This document shows, in pieces, positions 1-6,841 of a stretch of 10,333 bases of DNA (its first letter is position 1; every line of letters starts with the position of its first letter). This DNA is from Actinomycetota bacterium (GTDB lineage: Bacteria > Actinomycetota > Acidimicrobiia > IMCC26256 > PALSA-610). The stretch covers positions 1 to 10,333 of the forward strand of contig JAUZEI010000187.1 of assembly GCA_030839105.1 (NCBI GenBank), given 5' to 3'. The position numbers were made by a program, and so were the translations under genes. The notes under the pieces were generated by a model. That model was given only the letters and a program-made list of their open reading frames with translations, ran no database searches and was not told where the DNA came from.

Positions 1-1
1 G

Positions 2-250
2 AAATGGAGCGTCGACTGGGGTCGAATGATCGACGCGCGGGCGCGCTACGCCGACGATCTCGCGAAGTCGGCAACCACCGGCGGCCGGGTGCGCTTCATC
101 TATCCCGCGGTCAACGCGATCACGCCGGTGACGCATCAGATGGACGACTTCGTGCGCGAGAACACGCCCCGGCTGAACGCGTGCTTCACCGCCGCGCTGC
201 AGCTCGAGGTATTCGAAGGAAAGCGTGAATACAAGGTCGTGACGACGTGA
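2..250 (+). CDS. 3' end of an unidentified protein (82 residues visible)
   Basis: An open frame enters from the left edge (first full codon at 2) and stops with TGA at 248-250. Third codon positions are almost all G or C, as in the sure genes nearby, so it is very likely coding. The visible part is soluble, with no membrane segment and no motif I can assign; it is moderately rich in Asp, Arg and Thr and ends in Tyr-Lys-Val-Val-Thr-Thr. An ATG at 26 exists, but the frame is open upstream of it, so the true start is probably outside the window. Its TGA overlaps the GTG start of the following SDR gene (GTGA, 247-250), so the two are likely translationally coupled and share a pathway. It could be the C-terminus of an enzyme acting before the SDR, but I do not recognise the family. 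Confidence 0.6.
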   Translation, partial: KWSVDWGRMIDARARYADDLAKSATTGGRVRFIYPAVNAITPVTHQMDDFVRENTPRLNACFTAALQLEVFEGKREYKVVTT

Positions 251-1026
251 CGGCGAGGCTCGACGGCAAAGTCGCGCTGATCACCGGCGCGGGCAGCGGC
301 ATGGGACGTGCGGCGGCAGAGCTGTTCGCGAGTGAGGGCGCACGGGTCGTGGTGACTGACGTCGTGGACGACGGTGGGAACGCGACCGTCGCCGCGATCC
401 GCGCCGCGGGCGGCGACGCCACCTACGTGCGCGCCGACGTGTCGAAGTGGCGCGACTGCGAAGCGATGGTGCAGTGCGCGACCGACACCTACGGCGCGCT
501 GCACGTGCTCTACAACAACGCCGGTATCTTCCCCGGCGACGACGGCGGCGTCCTCGACACCCCCGAGACGACGTGGGACAGCGTCATGGAGATCAACCTC
601 AAGGGCGTGTGGCTCGGTTGCCGGGCCGGCATCCCGGCGATGATCGCGTCGGGCGGCGGCAGCATCGTCAACGTGGCGTCGTTCGTCGCGCTGATGGGCG
701 CCGCGACCGCGCAGATCGCGTACACCGCGAGCAAGGGCGGCGTGCTCTCGATGACGCGCGAGATGGCTGTCGAGTACGCGCGCCAGGGGATCCGGGCCAA
801 CGCGCTCTGCCCCGGCCCGATCCAGACCCCGCTCCTCGAGGAACTGCTGTCCGACCCCGTTCGCCGCGCCCGTCGGCTCGTCCACATTCCGATGGGCCGG
901 CTCGGCCGGGCGGAGGAGTTGGCGCAGGCCGCGCTGTTCCTCGCCTCCGACGACTCGTCGTTCATGACCGGCGCGTCACTCGTCGTCGACGGCGGCATCA
1001 CCGCCGCGTACGTCACGCCCGAGTAG
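247..1026 (+). CDS. SDR family NAD(P)-dependent oxidoreductase
   Basis: A 259-residue classical short-chain dehydrogenase/reductase, of normal length. The Rossmann glycine motif TGAGSGMG is at residues 13-20, and Asp38 at the end of the second strand suggests NAD(H) over NADP(H). NNAG is at 90-93. The catalytic set is Asn117, Ser145, Tyr159 and Lys163 (Y-T-A-S-K), and the PGPIQT-like segment and C-terminal DGG motif are present, so the enzyme should be active in oxidising an alcohol or reducing a ketone. The GTG start at 247 overlaps the previous stop by 4 bases, with AAGG at 233-236 as a modest ribosome site. It is followed 21 bases later by the glutamine-synthetase-like gene. In that setting it may process a hydroxyl or carbonyl group on the amine-derived substrate, but SDR sequences do not reveal substrate. 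It is related to, but clearly different from, the SDR at 4679-5431. Confidence 0.93.
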   Translation: MTARLDGKVALITGAGSGMGRAAAELFASEGARVVVTDVVDDGGNATVAAIRAAGGDATYVRADVSKWRDCEAMVQCATDTYGALHVLYNNAGIFPGDDGGVLDTPETTWDSVMEINLKGVWLGCRAGIPAMIASGGGSIVNVASFVALMGAATAQIAYTASKGGVLSMTREMAVEYARQGIRANALCPGPIQTPLLEELLSDPVRRARRLVHIPMGRLGRAEELAQAALFLASDDSSFMTGASLVVDGGITAAYVTPE

Positions 1027-1047
1027 ACGAGTAAATAGGCTGCGCCG

Positions 1048-2442
1048 ATGACTGCGCCTGGGACGGTTCGTGGGATGTTGGATCCGGCGGAGCTCGCGGA
1101 GGCGATCGCGACGGGCGAGATCGACACGGTCCTCGTGGCCTTTCCCGATCTGCAGGGCCGGCTCGTCGGCAAGCGGGTCACGGGCTCGTACTGGCGCGAC
1201 CACATGCACGCGGGCGCCGAGCCGCTCCATATGTGCAACTACCTCCTCGCGGTCGACAGCGAGATGAACGTGCTCCCGGGCTACGCGTTCGCGAGCTGGG
1301 ACCAGGGCTACGGCGACATGGCCGCCCAGCCCGACCTCGCGACGATCCGCCGTGTGCCCTGGCTCGAGAAGACCGCCCTCGTGCTCTGCGACCTGCTCGA
1401 CGAGGAGACGAACGCACCGGTCGAGGTGTCGCCCCGCCGCATCCTGCAGCGCCAGGTCGAGCGCGCCGCGGCGGCCGGCTTCACGCTCAACTTTGCGAGC
1501 GAGCTCGAGTTCTTCGTCTTTCGCGAGTCGCTCGACGAGGCGTCGGCCAAGGACTTCGCCAACCTCACGCCGCACTCGCTCGTCGTCGAGGACTACCACA
1601 TCCTCCAGACGACGCGCGACGAGTATCTGATCCGCGACATCCGCAACGGCGTCGACGGTGCCGGGGTGCCGGTCGAGTTCTCCAAGGGCGAAGCCGGCAA
1701 AGGCCAGCACGAGATCAACCTTGTCTACGCCGACGCGGTCGAGATGGCCGACCGCCACGTCATCTACAAGAACGGCGTCAAGGAGATCGCCGCGCAACAC
1801 AACCGCGCGGTCACGTTCATGGCGAAGTTCTCTTCCGACGAGGTCGGCTCGTCGTGCCACGTGCATTCGAGCCTGTGGTCACGCGACGGTCGTGATGCGC
1901 TCATGTGGGACTCGGGCGCACCCGACCATCTGTCACCCGCGATGCGCGGCTGGCTCGGCGGCCAGATCGCGTGCGGCCGCGAGTTCGCATGGATGTACGC
2001 GCCGACGATCAACTCGTATAAGCGCTACCAACCGGAGTCGTGGGCGCCGACGGCGCTGGCGTGGAGCGTCGACAATCGCACGTGCGGCTACCGCATCGTG
2101 GGACACGGCTCGTCGTTCCGGCTGGAGTCGCGCATCCCGGGCGCCGACGCGAACCCCTACCTGGCATTCGCGGCGACGATCGCGGCCGGACTGCACGGCA
2201 TCGAGCACGGTCTCGATCCCGGCCCGCGCTTCAACGGCAACGCCTACGCCGCCCCGGATCTCGCCCGGGTCCCCGACAACCTGGTCGAGGCGATCGACGC
2301 GCTGGCGGGATCGAAGGTCGCGGTCGACGCGTTCGGCGCCGACGTGCACGACCATCTGCTCAACACGGCCCGCCAGGAGTGGGCACACTTCAACCGCGCG
2401 GTGACCGACTGGGAACGGCGCCGCAACTTCGACCAGTGGTGA
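1048..2442 (+). CDS. Glutamine synthetase-like gamma-glutamylamine ligase (PuuA/GlnA3-like)
   Basis: A 464-residue type I glutamine synthetase-fold protein. The N-terminal beta-grasp part spans about 20-115 and the catalytic part about 120-460. Metal and substrate residues are recognisable: Glu152 and Glu154 (S-E-L-E-F), the GKGQHEINL segment at 217-225 with Glu222, His271 and His273 (C-H-V-H), N-S-Y-K-R at 322-326, N-R-T at 343-345, Glu360 and Arg362 (E-S-R-I-P-G), and N-P-Y-L at 369-372. By eye, the flap glutamate that binds ammonium in true glutamine synthetases falls on Trp332 (E-S-W-A-P), and the adenylylation-site motif is absent. Both fit family members that ligate glutamate to an amine, such as gamma-glutamylputrescine or gamma-glutamylethanolamide synthetases. 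The C26 hydrolase 22 bases downstream supports this. The substrate amine is unknown. The start is uncertain: the ATG at 1048 lacks a clear ribosome site, and an in-frame ATG at 1075 is an alternative. Confidence 0.9.
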   Translation: MTAPGTVRGMLDPAELAEAIATGEIDTVLVAFPDLQGRLVGKRVTGSYWRDHMHAGAEPLHMCNYLLAVDSEMNVLPGYAFASWDQGYGDMAAQPDLATIRRVPWLEKTALVLCDLLDEETNAPVEVSPRRILQRQVERAAAAGFTLNFASELEFFVFRESLDEASAKDFANLTPHSLVVEDYHILQTTRDEYLIRDIRNGVDGAGVPVEFSKGEAGKGQHEINLVYADAVEMADRHVIYKNGVKEIAAQHNRAVTFMAKFSSDEVGSSCHVHSSLWSRDGRDALMWDSGAPDHLSPAMRGWLGGQIACGREFAWMYAPTINSYKRYQPESWAPTALAWSVDNRTCGYRIVGHGSSFRLESRIPGADANPYLAFAATIAAGLHGIEHGLDPGPRFNGNAYAAPDLARVPDNLVEAIDALAGSKVAVDAFGADVHDHLLNTARQEWAHFNRAVTDWERRRNFDQW

Positions 2443-2452
2443 TCGACGGCGT

Positions 2453-2456
2453 GGAG
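2453..2456 (+). promoter_or_regulatory. Ribosome binding site of the C26 hydrolase gene
   Basis: GGAG ends 8 bases before the ATG at 2465. A second in-frame ATG at 2471 would be 14 bases away, so this site favours 2465. It lies in the 22-base gap after the ligase stop codon, and is one of the few clear Shine-Dalgarno sites in the window. Confidence 0.6.
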
Positions 2457-2464
2457 AAGTTCGC

Positions 2465-3172
2465 ATGGTGATGGTCGCGCTCACCGGGCGCCGGCTCGGT
2501 CGCACCGACAAGTGGCCCTATACCGGCGCGGCCGCACTCCCCTACCGCTATGTCGAAGCCGTGCTAAGGGCGGGCGGTCAACCGGTCGTGGTCAACGACG
2601 CGCGCGATCCCAAAGCGCTCATGGCACGCGTCGACGCCTTGATCCTCACCGGCGGGCCGGACGTAGACCCGGGGCGCTACGGCGAAGCCGCGCACGCGCA
2701 CACGTACGGCGTCGACCGGGCCGACGACGACTTCGAATGTGCGATGGCCGAAGCAGCCACCGTCCGTTCCGTCCCGACGCTCGCGATCTGCCGTGGCATC
2801 CAGGTTCTGAACGTCGCCCGGGGCGGCACGCTTCACCAGCACATCGCCGACGACCCCGGGGTGCCGGCCCACGGCCAACCCGGAGTCGCGGGCGGGGCGC
2901 TCCAACACCAGGTGACGCTCGACAAGGACTCACTCGTCGCCGAGGTGATGGGCGCGACCACGGTCACCGCCTCGTGTCACCACCATCAGGCGATCGCGAA
3001 GCTCGGTGACGGGCTGCGCGTCGTCGGTCGGGCCCACGACAAGATCGTCGAGGCGCTGGAGCTCGAAGGCGCGTTCATCCTCGCCGTGCAATGGCACCCG
3101 GAGGACACCGCGGACGAGGATCCCGCGCAGCAGCGCCTGTTCGACGCGCTCGTCAGGCGTGCAGGGGGCTGA
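2465..3172 (+). CDS. Gamma-glutamyl-gamma-aminobutyrate hydrolase family protein (peptidase C26, PuuD-like)
   Basis: A 235-residue class I glutamine amidotransferase-fold hydrolase, slightly shorter than E. coli PuuD. The oxyanion region L-T-G-G-P-D-V-D-P is at 61-69. The nucleophile elbow is I-C-R-G-I-Q with Cys109, and the His-Glu pair is in Q-W-H-P-E (His211, Glu213), so the triad is complete. Asn116 and the R-G-G-T-L-H-Q segment are typical of C26 rather than of biosynthetic amidotransferases. Family members split gamma-glutamyl amides, releasing glutamate and the amine-derived product. Following the glutamine-synthetase-like ligase, it probably removes the glutamyl cap at the end of the pathway. 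No PuuB-type oxidase or PuuC-type aldehyde dehydrogenase is visible here; they may lie left of the window or be replaced by the SDR. The last 20 bases overlap the end of the convergent acyl-CoA ligase gene. Confidence 0.92.
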   Translation: MVMVALTGRRLGRTDKWPYTGAAALPYRYVEAVLRAGGQPVVVNDARDPKALMARVDALILTGGPDVDPGRYGEAAHAHTYGVDRADDDFECAMAEAATVRSVPTLAICRGIQVLNVARGGTLHQHIADDPGVPAHGQPGVAGGALQHQVTLDKDSLVAEVMGATTVTASCHHHQAIAKLGDGLRVVGRAHDKIVEALELEGAFILAVQWHPEDTADEDPAQQRLFDALVRRAGG

Positions 3173-4682
3173 TCCGGGCTCGAAGCTCGTGCTTCGGCAC
3201 CTTGCCACTCGGGTTGCGCGGCATGACGTCGATGACTTCGATGCGCTCCGGGATCTTCTGTGTCATCAGGCCGACGCTCCGGCAGTGCTCGCGCACGTCG
3301 GGAATCGTCGGCGGGTCGGCGGAGTCCTTGGCCACGACGAACGCCACGACCATCTCACCGCGATCGACGTCGGGAATGCCGAGCACCGCGACGTCGGCGA
3401 CCTTCGGGTGCGCGTACAGCACGTCCTCGACTTCCTTGGCCGAGACGTTCTCACCCTTGCGAATGATGATGTCCTTCACGCGACCAGTGATGAGGATCGC
3501 GCCGTGCTCGTCGAAGCGGCCGAGGTCGCCGGTGAGCAGGAAGCCGTCGGCGGTGAACGCGGCCGCGTCGAGCGAGCTGTCGACGTACCCCCGCATCACC
3601 TGCGGACCCTTGACCGCGATCTCGCCGTTCTCGAGGATCTTCATCGTGACGCCGCGCGTCGGTGTGCCCTCCGCGGTCGCCTTCGAACTGTCGGGCGCGT
3701 CGATGTCGGTCTGGGCGACGATCGGCGCCTCGGTCATGCCGTAGCCCGACGTGGTTCCGATCGAGCTCGGGATGACCTCCTTCAGCTCGTCGTGCAGTTG
3801 GGGCGGTTTCGTCGATCCGCCGCTCGGAAAGTCGCGCACCGACGCGTACGCGCCGGGGTTCACGCGCGCCTCTTCCACGAGCGCGGCGTGGATCGCGGCT
3901 GCACCGTTGGCGAGGGTCACCTTGTGCTTGCCGATCAACGCGGTCGACGCCGGGGCCGTCCACGCTTCCATCAACACCGCGGCGGATCCCGTGAGGAGTG
4001 GCGTGTAGACGCCGATGATGATGCCGCCGATGTGCGTGAACGGGAACGCGACGAGCGCGATGTCGTCCTCGACGACGCGCGTCTTCTCCGCGTACCCGAT
4101 CGCCCCTGCCAGCACCGAGCGGTCGGTGTGCTGCGCACCCTTGGGGTCGGCGGTCGTGCCCGACGTGTAGAAGATCCACCGCACCGGATCCTGGTCGGGG
4201 TCGTCGAAAACCGCGGGCGCGGGTGGGAGGGTGGCGGGATCGCCCTCGGGGTTGTGGTGGTCGGCGACGAGCGTGTGCATGTCGTCGCTCTCACCCGCGA
4301 CCTGCTCGGCCAGCTCTTGGTAGTCGAACTTGTTCCACGTCGACGGCGTAATCAACAGCTTGCAATGCGTCTGCTTCGCGATGAACGAGACCTCGCGGTA
4401 GCGGTAGATCGGGAGCATCGGATTCTGGACCGCACCGACTCGGCACAACGCGCCGACGAGAACCGCGGACTCGGTCCACGTGGGCAGCTGCCACGAGACG
4501 TTCGTTCCCTCGGTCACACCGAGGCCGAGCAAACCGGCGGCCGCCCGCTCGCAGAGCGCTTGGTACTCCGCGAACGTGGTCGTGCGATCTCCGTCGTACA
4601 GCATGACGCGATCGGGAGTCGCAGCCGTGCGCCGCTCGACGAGCTCCCACACGCTGCGCGCATCGTCGATCATCCCGGTCAT
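3153..4682 (-). CDS. AMP-dependent acyl-CoA ligase (cyclohexanecarboxylate-CoA ligase-like)
   Basis: A 509-residue ANL-superfamily adenylating enzyme that activates a carboxylic acid through an acyl-AMP to its CoA thioester. The P-loop YTSGTTADPKG is at 172-182, G-Y-G-M-T-E at 313-318, T-G-D with Asp386 at 384-386, the hinge region G-R-V-K-D at 400-404, R-K-G-E-N at 408-412, and the catalytic lysine of N-P-S-G-K is Lys494. The segment N-P-M-L-P-I-Y-R-Y-R-E-V (87-98) recalls ligases for cyclohexanecarboxylate and related acids; this is by-eye resemblance only. The frame is open upstream to 4892, but that stretch lies inside the SDR gene. The ATG at 4680-4682 overlaps the SDR stop as ATGA and gives a normal N-terminus, so I chose it; a second ATG is at 4671-4673. 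It is probably cotranscribed with the SDR. Confidence 0.93.
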   Translation of the reverse strand: MTGMIDDARSVWELVERRTAATPDRVMLYDGDRTTTFAEYQALCERAAAGLLGLGVTEGTNVSWQLPTWTESAVLVGALCRVGAVQNPMLPIYRYREVSFIAKQTHCKLLITPSTWNKFDYQELAEQVAGESDDMHTLVADHHNPEGDPATLPPAPAVFDDPDQDPVRWIFYTSGTTADPKGAQHTDRSVLAGAIGYAEKTRVVEDDIALVAFPFTHIGGIIIGVYTPLLTGSAAVLMEAWTAPASTALIGKHKVTLANGAAAIHAALVEEARVNPGAYASVRDFPSGGSTKPPQLHDELKEVIPSSIGTTSGYGMTEAPIVAQTDIDAPDSSKATAEGTPTRGVTMKILENGEIAVKGPQVMRGYVDSSLDAAAFTADGFLLTGDLGRFDEHGAILITGRVKDIIIRKGENVSAKEVEDVLYAHPKVADVAVLGIPDVDRGEMVVAFVVAKDSADPPTIPDVREHCRSVGLMTQKIPERIEVIDVMPRNPSGKVPKHELRARISPLHA

Positions 4683-5431
4683 ACCGTGATGCCACCATCG
4701 ATCGATACGATCGAACCCGTCATATAGCGGCACTCGTCGGACGCGATGAAGGCGACGACATTTGCGATCTCCTCCGGCTGCGAGTTGCCGAGCGGCGAGA
4801 TCACCTTGCGCATGACCTTCCAGTCGACTCCCTCGGGAAACTCCATGAACGCCTCCTGCAGCGGCGTTTCCATACCGCCGGGCGCGACACAATTCGCGCG
4901 CACGCCCTTGCGCAGGTACTCGTCCGCGATGACGCGGGTCAGGTGTACGACACCCGCCTTCGACGAGCAGTACGCGGCCGAGAACGGCTGCGACTTGATG
5001 CCCGCGTTGGACGCGATGTTCACGATGCAGCCGCCGCCGTCCATGAGGTGCGGGAGCGCGGCCTGACAGACGAGAAACGTGCCCGTGAGGTTGACGCCGA
5101 TGATGCGTTGCCAGTCGGCGAACGGCACCTCGTGCGTGTGCGAGAACTTGCCGATCCCGGCGCTGTTCACCACGACCTGCGGGCGGCCGAGATCCGCGGA
5201 CGCGCTCGCCATCGCGTGCTTCACCGAGTCGGGGTCGGAGACGTCGACGCGGTACGCACGCGCAGTGCCCCCGCCCTCACCGATCTCGGCCGCGGTCTTC
5301 TCCGCGGCGTCGACGGCGATGTCGAAGCACGCGATTAGCGCGCCTTCGTTCGCCAACTGGCGCGCGGTCGCATGACCGAGTCCCGATCCCGCGCCCGTCA
5401 CCACTGCTACTCGTCCATCGAAGCGTCCCAT
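4679..5431 (-). CDS. SDR family oxidoreductase (3-oxoacyl reductase/hydroxyacyl dehydrogenase type)
   Basis: A 250-residue classical SDR. TGAGSGLG is at 12-19, with Asp37 after the second strand (NAD(H) likely). N-S-A-G is at 89-92, and the catalytic set Asn114, Ser141, Tyr154 and Lys158 (Y-C-S-S-K) is complete, as are P-G-G (184-186) and the terminal D-G-G. It is the first gene of a two-gene operon with the acyl-CoA ligase, joined by an ATGA overlap. That suggests it oxidises or reduces a hydroxy/keto group on the same acid or its CoA ester. The ATG at 5429-5431 has no Shine-Dalgarno site. A TAGGTT -10-like box ends 6 bases before it, which suggests a leaderless transcript, and a KstR-like operator lies 22 bases upstream of the start. 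Confidence 0.93.
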   Translation of the reverse strand: MGRFDGRVAVVTGAGSGLGHATARQLANEGALIACFDIAVDAAEKTAAEIGEGGGTARAYRVDVSDPDSVKHAMASASADLGRPQVVVNSAGIGKFSHTHEVPFADWQRIIGVNLTGTFLVCQAALPHLMDGGGCIVNIASNAGIKSQPFSAAYCSSKAGVVHLTRVIADEYLRKGVRANCVAPGGMETPLQEAFMEFPEGVDWKVMRKVISPLGNSQPEEIANVVAFIASDECRYMTGSIVSIDGGITV

Positions 5432-5437
5432 GCGCCG

Positions 5438-5443
5438 AACCTA
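5438..5443 (-). promoter_or_regulatory. Candidate -10 box of a leaderless promoter for the SDR-ligase operon
   Basis: On the minus strand TAGGTT fits the actinobacterial TAnnnT pattern, followed by 6 bases and then the ATG of the SDR. That spacing would place the transcript start at or next to the start codon. No good -35 box is seen; the region where one would lie is covered by the KstR-like operator. This is inference from pattern and position only. Confidence 0.4.
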
Positions 5444-5453
5444 ACCCGCGTAA

Positions 5454-5467
5454 GAGAACACGTTCCA
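5454..5467. promoter_or_regulatory. KstR-like TetR-family operator
   Basis: The minus strand reads TGGAACGTGTTCTC. The published KstR consensus is TnnAACnnGTTnnA; seven of its eight fixed bases match, and only the last A is missing. The core GAAC-N2-GTTC is a perfect dyad. It overlaps the expected -35 region of the SDR-ligase operon, where a bound repressor would block transcription. KstR and related TetR proteins control sterol and lipid breakdown in actinobacteria and release DNA when they bind an acyl-CoA. No regulator gene lies in the window, so the actual protein is unknown. Confidence 0.5.
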
Positions 5468-5569
5468 AAAATCCCCGGGAGCGGCAGCGGAGCCAACCGG
5501 CCGGTGCGCGACGGAACAAAGCTCCCCCGGAGGCCGGCGCAGCGCGAGCGACCAATAGACGAGTATTCA

Positions 5570-5599
5570 ACGGCCCGCCGGTCGTGACCGGCGGGCCGT
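5570..5599 (-). terminator. Perfect 13-bp hairpin, probable terminator of the minus-strand DUF6941 unit
   Basis: The arms at 5570-5582 and 5587-5599 are perfect 13-base complements, almost all G/C, around a 4-base loop CGTG. It lies 88 bases past the stop of the gene ending at 5688 and before the promoter of the next minus-strand operon. There is no T run on either side, as is common for high-GC actinobacterial hairpin terminators, so function is inferred from stem and place. Confidence 0.65.
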
Positions 5600-5687
5600 C
5601 GCGCGCTTGTCGCCCCTGGGGGGAGGGGACGAGGAAGCGGTTCCGCTGGCATCATCGGCGCCCCCCGGTTCCGGATGAGCAATCCGG

Positions 5688-6107
5688 TCAGCTCTCCGTG
5701 ACGGTGAAGGGGACCCGGCCCACGACGTCCTGGTCGATTTCGACCGTCCACTCGTAGCGGCCCGGAGCGAGAGGCAGGCCGGCGATGTTGACGGCAAAGG
5801 GCGCGTCGAGGTCGCTTCCGGGTGCCATTCCCGCCGGGCGTCCCGCTTCGAACCGACCCTGAAACTCGACCCGGGTCGACTCGAGACCACCGTCGGGTGT
5901 CGGGAGGACGGGGTCGAGTCCGTCCTCGGTGACGAGCCGGGCCGCGAAGTCGTGCGGCACGTTCGCGGCTTCCCACGGGACTGCGATCTTCACCGCCAGG
6001 CCCATGGTGACGGGAGCACCGCGGTAGATGCTCCAGCCGCCACCGAGGATGTAGAGCTTGCCTGCCACCTCTTGGGCGTGGTCGCACAACAGCAGGGTGA
6101 TCTTCAC
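5688..6107 (-). CDS. Small DUF6941-like protein
   Basis: A 139-residue protein with GTG start (6105-6107) and TGA stop. The N-terminal signature L-L-L-C-D-H-A-Q followed by G-K-L-Y-I-L-G-G-G-W (residues 5-25) and the C-terminal F-A-V-N-I ... L-P-L-A-P-G-R-Y-E-W-T-V-E-I segment (104-124) match, from memory, a small actinobacterial family called DUF6941; this assignment is not checked. The alternating hydrophobic pattern suggests an all-beta, Ig-like fold. There is no signal peptide or membrane segment, so it is probably cytoplasmic. No catalytic motif is visible and no function is known. It is the last gene of the unit that begins with the crotonase-like gene, 47 bases after the EthD-like gene, and is followed by a strong hairpin. 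Confidence 0.8.
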   Translation of the reverse strand: MKITLLLCDHAQEVAGKLYILGGGWSIYRGAPVTMGLAVKIAVPWEAANVPHDFAARLVTEDGLDPVLPTPDGGLESTRVEFQGRFEAGRPAGMAPGSDLDAPFAVNIAGLPLAPGRYEWTVEIDQDVVGRVPFTVTES

Positions 6108-6154
6108 GCTGCGACGTTAGGTCACGGGCCGGGGCGTGTAGTCGAGGTCTCGGC

Positions 6155-6841
6155 CTAGATCTCGTCGGCGTAGGTGTCGGTGCCCGGGATCGTCGCGAGA
6201 AACGGGCTCGCGAATGTCGCGCCGGCCGCGCCGCGGCCGTCCAACCGGTCCCGGCGCGAGCTGAACGCGGCGAGCGGATCGCGCTCGCAGAGCGCGAACA
6301 ACAGGTCGTGCGGCGGCGCGTCGGCCTGCGAGATGATCGTGCGCGCGAGCCGCAATTCGATCGCGGCGGCGATGTCGGCATCGGGAGTTCCGAAGCGGGG
6401 CACGTTCGATTCGGCGGCGACGACGATCGCGCCGGGAAAGCCGCACTCGAGCGCGACCGTCGCATCGACCGCGCCCGACTGTGACACGCATTCGTAGACC
6501 GCGGTCTGCACGTGGTCGCGGCCCGCGAACAAGCGGCCCTGCGCGGCGATCGTCTCCATCTCGCCTCCGACCCATTCGTCCCACTCCGCCTGCTTGCCGG
6601 GCAACACCCACGCGACCGCGAGGTACGAGCCGTACGCAGGGTCGCCGAAGAGCCGACCGTCGTCCGGACGCAAGGCCTTGCAGTCGCGCGTCGCGACGAA
6701 GCGCGCCGCGGAGAACACACCCGGACCTGCCTTCACCGTCGCCGGGAAGTGGTCGCGCTCGTACCAACGGTTGAACGCGACGGCTTGCCCCGCGTGCGGT
6801 TCGATGTAGGAAACGATCGCCGTCCCGATCTCGACCGTCAC
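6155..6841 (-). CDS. EthD-like/dimeric alpha-beta barrel protein
   Basis: A 228-residue protein starting with GTG at 6839-6841 and ending with TAG. The first 120 residues look like a ferredoxin-like, dimeric alpha-beta barrel domain: strand T-A-I-V-S-Y (7-12), then F-N-R-W-Y-E-R-D-H-F-P (23-33), which recalls the W-Y-x-x-x-H-x-P motif of EthD-type proteins, then G-V-F-S-A-A-R-F (41-48) and strand S-Y-L-A-V-A-W-V (72-79). The second half may be a degenerate second copy of the fold. EthD-type proteins accompany degradation enzymes, some as oxygenases, isomerases or helpers; no cofactor site is visible. The start overlaps the stop of the crotonase gene as GTGA (6838-6841), so the two are translated together and probably act on the same intermediate. 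Confidence 0.82.
   Translation of the reverse strand: MTVEIGTAIVSYIEPHAGQAVAFNRWYERDHFPATVKAGPGVFSAARFVATRDCKALRPDDGRLFGDPAYGSYLAVAWVLPGKQAEWDEWVGGEMETIAAQGRLFAGRDHVQTAVYECVSQSGAVDATVALECGFPGAIVVAAESNVPRFGTPDADIAAAIELRLARTIISQADAPPHDLLFALCERDPLAAFSSRRDRLDGRGAAGATFASPFLATIPGTDTYADEI

Noticed and set aside
136..885. Minus-strand open frame of 249 residues
   Set aside because: It is opposite the SDR, whose motifs are complete, and its translation is Arg- and His-rich without motifs.
3006..4727. Plus-strand open frame of 573 residues
   Set aside because: It lies antisense to the acyl-CoA ligase, which has all ANL motifs. The translation is rich in Arg, Asp and Val with no domain, as expected for a shadow frame in GC-rich DNA.
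4683..4892. Possible 70-residue N-terminal extension of the minus-strand ligase
   Set aside because: The stretch lies inside the SDR gene in another frame and has no ligase-like sequence; the ATGA overlap start at 4682 gives a standard N-terminus.
5432..5569. Small gene in the gap before the SDR
   Set aside because: Open frames here run into neighbouring genes or lack starts, and base composition at codon positions is not gene-like; the gap is better explained by the operator, promoter and terminator.
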